34,415 nt of DNA, taken from assembly GCA_016936215.1 (NCBI GenBank), contig JAFGPL010000059.1:1-34415 (forward strand), read 5' to 3'. Position 1 is the stretch's first letter. Every line of letters starts with the position of its first letter. The notes under the pieces are model-generated. The model was not told the DNA's origin. It made no database searches and worked only from the letters and a program-made list of their open reading frames with translations. Shown here piece by piece: positions 31,441 to 34,415 of the stretch. This stretch comes from Bacteroidales bacterium (GTDB taxonomy: Bacteria; Bacteroidota; Bacteroidia; Bacteroidales; UBA10428). A program made the position numbers and the translations under genes.

Positions 31441-31629
31441 ATGCCACAAATGAACGGAACCGGCCCAGAGGGCAAAGGCCCCGGTACGGGTAGGGGGTTG
31501 GGCAGATGCCAGAAAGACCCGAAAGATAATGCCGAAAATAAATTAGGAAAAGGAATGGGGAAACGTCGTAAAGCCCCGGGTGGCGGCGAAGGAAGAGGCA
31601 AGAGGCTGAATTACGGCCCTCAAAAATGA
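31441..31629 (+). CDS. small DUF5320 Gly/Lys/Arg-rich protein
   Basis: A 62-residue basic protein. Its start, MPQMNGTGPEGKGPGTGRGL plus GRC, is a clear relative of the DUF5320 N-terminus at 25649 (the -GTGP-GKG-TGRG-G-C pattern). It ends with glycine- and lysine-rich sequence (GKRRKAPGGGEGRGKR) and has no coiled coil. It lies 56 bp after the deformylase and overlaps the end of the convergent OMP gene by 10 bp. The function is unknown; the repeated association of DUF5320 with COG1433 genes suggests a structural or carrier role. Confidence 0.75.
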   Translation: MPQMNGTGPEGKGPGTGRGLGRCQKDPKDNAENKLGKGMGKRRKAPGGGEGRGKRLNYGPQK

Positions 31630-32546
31630 AAATCTCTTGAAAGGCCGAGCGTGATTCCCGCTTTTGTTCCTATCTGAATGCCATTCAGATATTGGTACAG
31701 GGGTATATCACCCATGAGCGAAAGGTTCCAGGCTTCCCTGATTGTATAATTAATCTGGGGGGAAAGAAAGAAAAGGTTGCCACCTGAGGCTGACACAGTT
31801 TTTCCTTCCCTGGTGTTTTTTGCCCTTAATTCATTTCTCAATTGCAGAATTGTTGTCCAGTCGCCTTTTAACCATTGGAACATTAAATGTTTTGAAACAA
31901 AAAGCGAGGTAAATAAAGATGATCCCGGCCTGAAACCCTGGTTATTTGTCCGGTTGGTTTCAAAACGATTGGTAAAAAAGAACCTTAATCCCCTGAATGA
32001 GTATTCTTTAACCAGAAAAGACTGGAAAACCAAACCATAACTTCCCAATGTCGGCTGCACCTCATCGGGAAGTTCAACCCCTTGTGAATATTGGAATTTA
32101 TTAGATGAAGGCACTTTTACTCCCGCGCTCAGGGAATGAAATATCCTTTTTTGATTGTTGATCAGAACCCCGTACCTGGCCGAAAGAACAATATTGGAAA
32201 AGCCATAGCCGCGAAGTTTCTGCTCAGGCACCAAATTATAGATTTGTGTCTTATTTATAAAATAACCCGCCTCTGTTTCAAATGTAAACCTTGAGGCGAT
32301 ACCATAGGCTGCTATGGTCCCGATGTAACTGTAGTTGGCATTTTTAATCAGGTTGAAGTCAGATGGGTGGTCTTCTTCAAAATATTGATTGCCGTAATTA
32401 AATTTATAAAATGTGATAATCCTCAGGGCTTTTGGCTGCAGGACCAGCAGGTTATTTGTGCCGCCAACCGGGTTAACCGACGACAGGCACTGGGGCATTG
32501 CTCGTACCGCAAGAAAGATAAAAGCAAGTGTAACAAATGCTTTCAT
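31620..32546 (-). CDS. outer-membrane beta-barrel protein, uncharacterised
   Basis: A 308-residue protein with a signal peptide (about 1-18, ending RAMPQ). The rest is alternating beta strands with many Tyr and Phe residues, and the last residue is Phe (SRDFHF), the usual C-terminal signal of outer-membrane barrels. I recognise no specific family. Its start overlaps the upstream lipoprotein stop by four bases (ATGA), so it is the last gene of a three-gene operon with two lipoproteins. The role, for example porin or adhesin partner, is unknown. Confidence 0.75.
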   Translation of the reverse strand: MKAFVTLAFIFLAVRAMPQCLSSVNPVGGTNNLLVLQPKALRIITFYKFNYGNQYFEEDHPSDFNLIKNANYSYIGTIAAYGIASRFTFETEAGYFINKTQIYNLVPEQKLRGYGFSNIVLSARYGVLINNQKRIFHSLSAGVKVPSSNKFQYSQGVELPDEVQPTLGSYGLVFQSFLVKEYSFRGLRFFFTNRFETNRTNNQGFRPGSSLFTSLFVSKHLMFQWLKGDWTTILQLRNELRAKNTREGKTVSASGGNLFFLSPQINYTIREAWNLSLMGDIPLYQYLNGIQIGTKAGITLGLSRDFHF

Positions 32547-32896
32547 TCCACCACAATAAAAATTTCTTTTGATTCTGAACGGTTGTTGCCGTCATTTACA
32601 GTGCAGGTGATCCTGTTTCTTCCTGTCTGACATTTAGATGCAGCATAAACAACCTGGGCACCCGACCCTAAGATATCACCGGCAGATTTTGACCATTTAA
32701 ACCTTATCTTGTAACCGGTTGCCACTGCTGTTATATTTGTATAATCCCCGGCGAATATGGTGTCTTTATCTGCCTGCAGCGAGCTGAAAACAAGCAGTTC
32801 GCCTGGGTTCCCCGGATCATCGTTTTTATCGCATGCCACAAATAACAAGGTTGTAAACAGTAATGCTAAAAGATAAAATATTCGAAACCGATACAT
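32543..32896 (-). CDS. lipoprotein with Ig-like/PKD-like fold
   Basis: A 117-residue protein with a lipoprotein signal (LLFTTLLFVAC, lipidated C22) and an acidic linker (CDKNDDPGNPGE). One beta-sandwich domain follows, with TDIFAGDYTNITAVATG-like sequence and FKWSKSAGDILGSGAQVVY. The end (NRITCTVNDGNNRSESKEIFIVV) resembles PKD or Ig-like domains. It is probably a surface-exposed or periplasmic binding domain. It lies 22 bp after the FISUMP lipoprotein and overlaps the next gene by four bases. Confidence 0.78.
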   Translation of the reverse strand: MYRFRIFYLLALLFTTLLFVACDKNDDPGNPGELLVFSSLQADKDTIFAGDYTNITAVATGYKIRFKWSKSAGDILGSGAQVVYAASKCQTGRNRITCTVNDGNNRSESKEIFIVVE

Positions 32897-32918
32897 TTGA
32901 ATTTTATTTTTTTACAGA

Positions 32919-33797
32919 CTATTCATCTTTGATACACCTTACCGAGAATGCATAGGTTTTTGGAAAAGTATTCCATCTTCCTACTTTGTCGTCCATAATA
33001 TTAAGGCACCGGCGCCATGCATTTTCACCGTATTCGGTTGATGTCCACATGTATTCAAATTCATTCAGAAGGCTGTAATAACCGGCACTGTTCCTTCTTC
33101 CTGACAAAAGCGCTTCATACCCCGAATCCCCTCCTCTGATCATCGAGGTCCCTATACCGTCACCCCTCCATGTGTTTACCTTGTTCGCATCCTGTTGTGT
33201 CATACCGAGGTTCATTTCAAGTTCTTTCCATTCTTCGTCTGAGGGTATATGCCAGCCGTCGGGACAAATACCCTGTGCCATTTCCACTACAGAACCATTC
33301 ATTGCAACATCCCAGGTGTAAAGCCTTCCATAGGTTGATGCGTAGTTGGTATCGTTGCCGTAGCAGTAACTGGTAATCTCAGCTCCCTGTGGATTTCTCG
33401 TCACACGCAGGTTTTCTTTCATCCATAACTGGCCGGTAATTTTTACTGTCCGGTATGCATTTCCCTCAATATCAAAAACCAAAGTATCTGAGGAAGGTTG
33501 TGTCACTGCAAAATCAGCCTTTGCAGTTGAATCGCCTGCATCGGTTACAGTTACAGAATATTCACCGGCAGGAATGTTTGTGATATCTTCTGCAGTAATG
33601 CCGTCAGACCAGTTGTATGAGTATGGCATTAAACCGCCTTTAACCGTAATGTCTATGGCGCCATCTGAAAGGCCATGTGATGAGACATGTGTGATTTCAT
33701 ATTCAATGATGAGCGGTTTTGTTTCTTCCGCTTCTTTATTGCACCCAAACGCAATAAGAATTATCATCAATTGGATTGTATTCTTACAGCCTGACAT
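32919..33797 (-). CDS. lipoprotein with SprB-like repeat and FISUMP domain
   Basis: About 292 residues from ATG 33797. An upstream ATG at 33830 overlaps the -7 box and would spoil the signal peptide. The lipobox is LIAFGC. A SprB-type repeat follows (YEITHVSSHGLSDGAIDI, GGLMPYSYNWSDG, GEYSVTVTDAGDST). The Fibrobacter-succinogenes-major-paralogous domain is then seen: TGQLWMKENLR, YGRLYTWDVAMN, GICPDGWHIPSDEEW, and a final SVRCIKDE. It is probably surface-exposed; the binding partner is unknown. The operator copy at 33856-33867 suggests co-regulation with the metal/persulfide genes. Confidence 0.88.
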   Translation of the reverse strand: MSGCKNTIQLMIILIAFGCNKEAEETKPLIIEYEITHVSSHGLSDGAIDITVKGGLMPYSYNWSDGITAEDITNIPAGEYSVTVTDAGDSTAKADFAVTQPSSDTLVFDIEGNAYRTVKITGQLWMKENLRVTRNPQGAEITSYCYGNDTNYASTYGRLYTWDVAMNGSVVEMAQGICPDGWHIPSDEEWKELEMNLGMTQQDANKVNTWRGDGIGTSMIRGGDSGYEALLSGRRNSAGYYSLLNEFEYMWTSTEYGENAWRRCLNIMDDKVGRWNTFPKTYAFSVRCIKDE

Positions 33798-33829
33798 ATA
33801 ATGTTTGCTTTTATCCGTTGATGTACCCA

Positions 33830-33867
33830 CAAATTTAAGGATTTCCCGGAAAAACGAACATATGTTC
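33830..33867 (-). promoter_or_regulatory. promoter with GAACATATGTTC operator before the lipoprotein operon
   Basis: On the minus strand, the perfect 12-bp palindrome (33856-33867) is followed by the -7 box TAAATTTG (CAAATTTA at 33830-33837), about 28 bp from centre to centre. The start codon at 33797 lies about 32 bp beyond the box, which supports that start over 33830. Confidence 0.65.
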
Positions 33868-33990
33868 TTACGTTAAAACTATCAAATGTGAATAATAAAG
33901 CAATAATGACCGGACATATTATAAAAATGTTATAAACCTGTCCGCCGTTTCGCTATTGCAGGCGGAGGTTCAGCGTTTTGCTTAGCTTCA

Positions 33991-34168
33991 TTAAAAAAAA
34001 AGATGCTCCTTAAATCCGCAAGTTAAATAGTAAATAATTGGTAATAAACACCCTTCGACTTCCCGCCTGCCTTAGCAGCGCCTGCCCGCCGCACTGCTAA
34101 GGCAGGCGGGAAGTCGAAGCCTAATGGGAAAAGGAAAATTAACTTGCGGATTTAAAGATGTTTTTTAA
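33991..34168. repeat. nested inverted-repeat element
   Basis: An outer pair TTAAATCCGCAAGTTAA (34010-34026) and its exact complement (34139-34155) extends outward through imperfect A/T runs. Inside, a perfect 26-bp pair (34053-34078 and 34094-34119), rich in GC and containing CCGCCTGCCTTAGCAG, encloses a 15-base loop. The element lies in a 585-base stretch without a gene at the right end of the window. The form is typical of dispersed non-coding repeats in Bacteroidota. Confidence 0.75.
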
Positions 34169-34299
34169 AAGATTGAGTCAATTTGTTAGCTTTTTTAATT
34201 TACGCAGGAATCTAAAGATATAAATAATCGGCTGAACCTGGTATCCCATTTTATGAAAACTTCCGATTATATATAGTGTTTGTCCATAAAGTCGTGTGG

Positions 34300-34415
34300 C
34301 TGTTCTTTAAAGTTCGCAGACGAGGCGAGTGAAGTCCGAAAAAAGGGAGTTTACCATACGTAAATGACCTTTTTGAGGACGAGCGCAACGAAGTATGATG
34401 ACTTTAAAGACAGAC
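34300..34415. repeat. long imperfect hairpin element, cut by the window end
   Basis: CTGTTCTTTAAAG (34300-34312) faces CTTTAAAGACAG (34402-34413). GTCCGAAAAAAGG (34334-34346) faces CCTTTTTGAGGAC (34368-34380). The tip is TTTAC-CATAC-GTAAA (34350-34364). Together these make a roughly 115-base fold-back with mismatches. It may be part of a larger repeat continuing beyond the window. No gene is visible in it. Confidence 0.6.

Noticed and set aside
33831-34415. tRNA or other structured RNA gene in the terminal gene-free stretch
   Set aside because: The strong pairing comes from long perfect inverted repeats; there is no cloverleaf, no TpsiC-like GTTCGANNC and no CCA end.

Overview
The window looks like chromosomal DNA of an anaerobic or microaerophilic member of the Bacteroidota, probably Bacteroidales-like. 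Supporting signs are a CarboxypepD_reg-type TonB-dependent receptor, SprB/FISUMP-type lipoproteins, weak Shine-Dalgarno sequences, repeated TAnnTTTG-type -7 boxes, a Bacteroidota-style Fur protein, and many oxygen-sensitive Fe-S proteins next to peroxide-defence genes. I see no rRNA, tRNA, CRISPR array, phage gene or transposase.

Layout. 1-1967 (+): the end of a 2-oxoacid dehydrogenase E1 beta subunit, a flavodoxin and a secreted thioredoxin-like protein. 4964-1949 (-): a small unknown protein, a TPR histidine kinase and an SRAP (YedK/HMCES-type) protein. 5099-5243: a MITE-like nested inverted repeat. 9384-5269 (-): oxidative-stress and iron genes (Dps plus a NifX-type protein; Fur, DUF454, catalase, peroxiredoxin), with near-identical palindromes in front of fur and dps. 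11149-9461 (-): a CoA-disulfide/persulfide reductase fused to rhodanese. 11243-12513 (+): a 45-residue lipoprotein, a DUF134 DNA-binding protein, a zinc-ribbon protein and a SpoIIAA/STAS-like protein. 15716-12785 (-): a His-rich membrane protein and a TonB receptor with metal-like motifs. 15777-16409 (+): family 4 uracil-DNA glycosylase. 22924-16426 (-): VOC protein, NAD(P)H-disulfide oxidoreductase, TrmO, DUF4405 membrane protein, KAS III, DUF169, then a SulP transporter. 23009-31629 (+): MBL-fold protein, 10-TM metal-exporter-like permease, PanD, two NifX-type proteins, DUF5320, DUF89, two MinD-type ATPases with ferredoxin inserts, an Mrp ATPase, a TYW1-like radical SAM protein, peptide deformylase and a second DUF5320 protein. 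33797-31620 (-): two lipoproteins and an outer-membrane beta-barrel. The final 585 bases are gene-free and hold an operator copy and two inverted-repeat elements.

How it fits together. The core of the 23-31.6 kb block (COG1433 proteins, two ferredoxin-insert MinD ATPases, Mrp ATPase) matches the kit known from the orange protein (ORP) complex of Desulfovibrio, whose COG1433 protein carries a Mo-S-Cu cluster. Here it is expanded with a transporter, an MBL protein, DUF89, a radical SAM protein, PanD and DUF5320 proteins. The palindrome GAACATATGTTC, or a close variant, occurs at five promoters: persulfide reductase/DUF134, the His-rich protein/TonB receptor operon, the divergent VOC-oxidoreductase and MBL-permease operons, the COG1433/MinD/Mrp operon, and a lipoprotein operon. 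I infer one regulon linking metal handling, persulfide/thiol redox and Fe-S or Mo/Cu-S cluster assembly. The regulator is not proven; the DUF134 protein is one candidate, and an ArsR/SmtB-type repressor encoded elsewhere is another.
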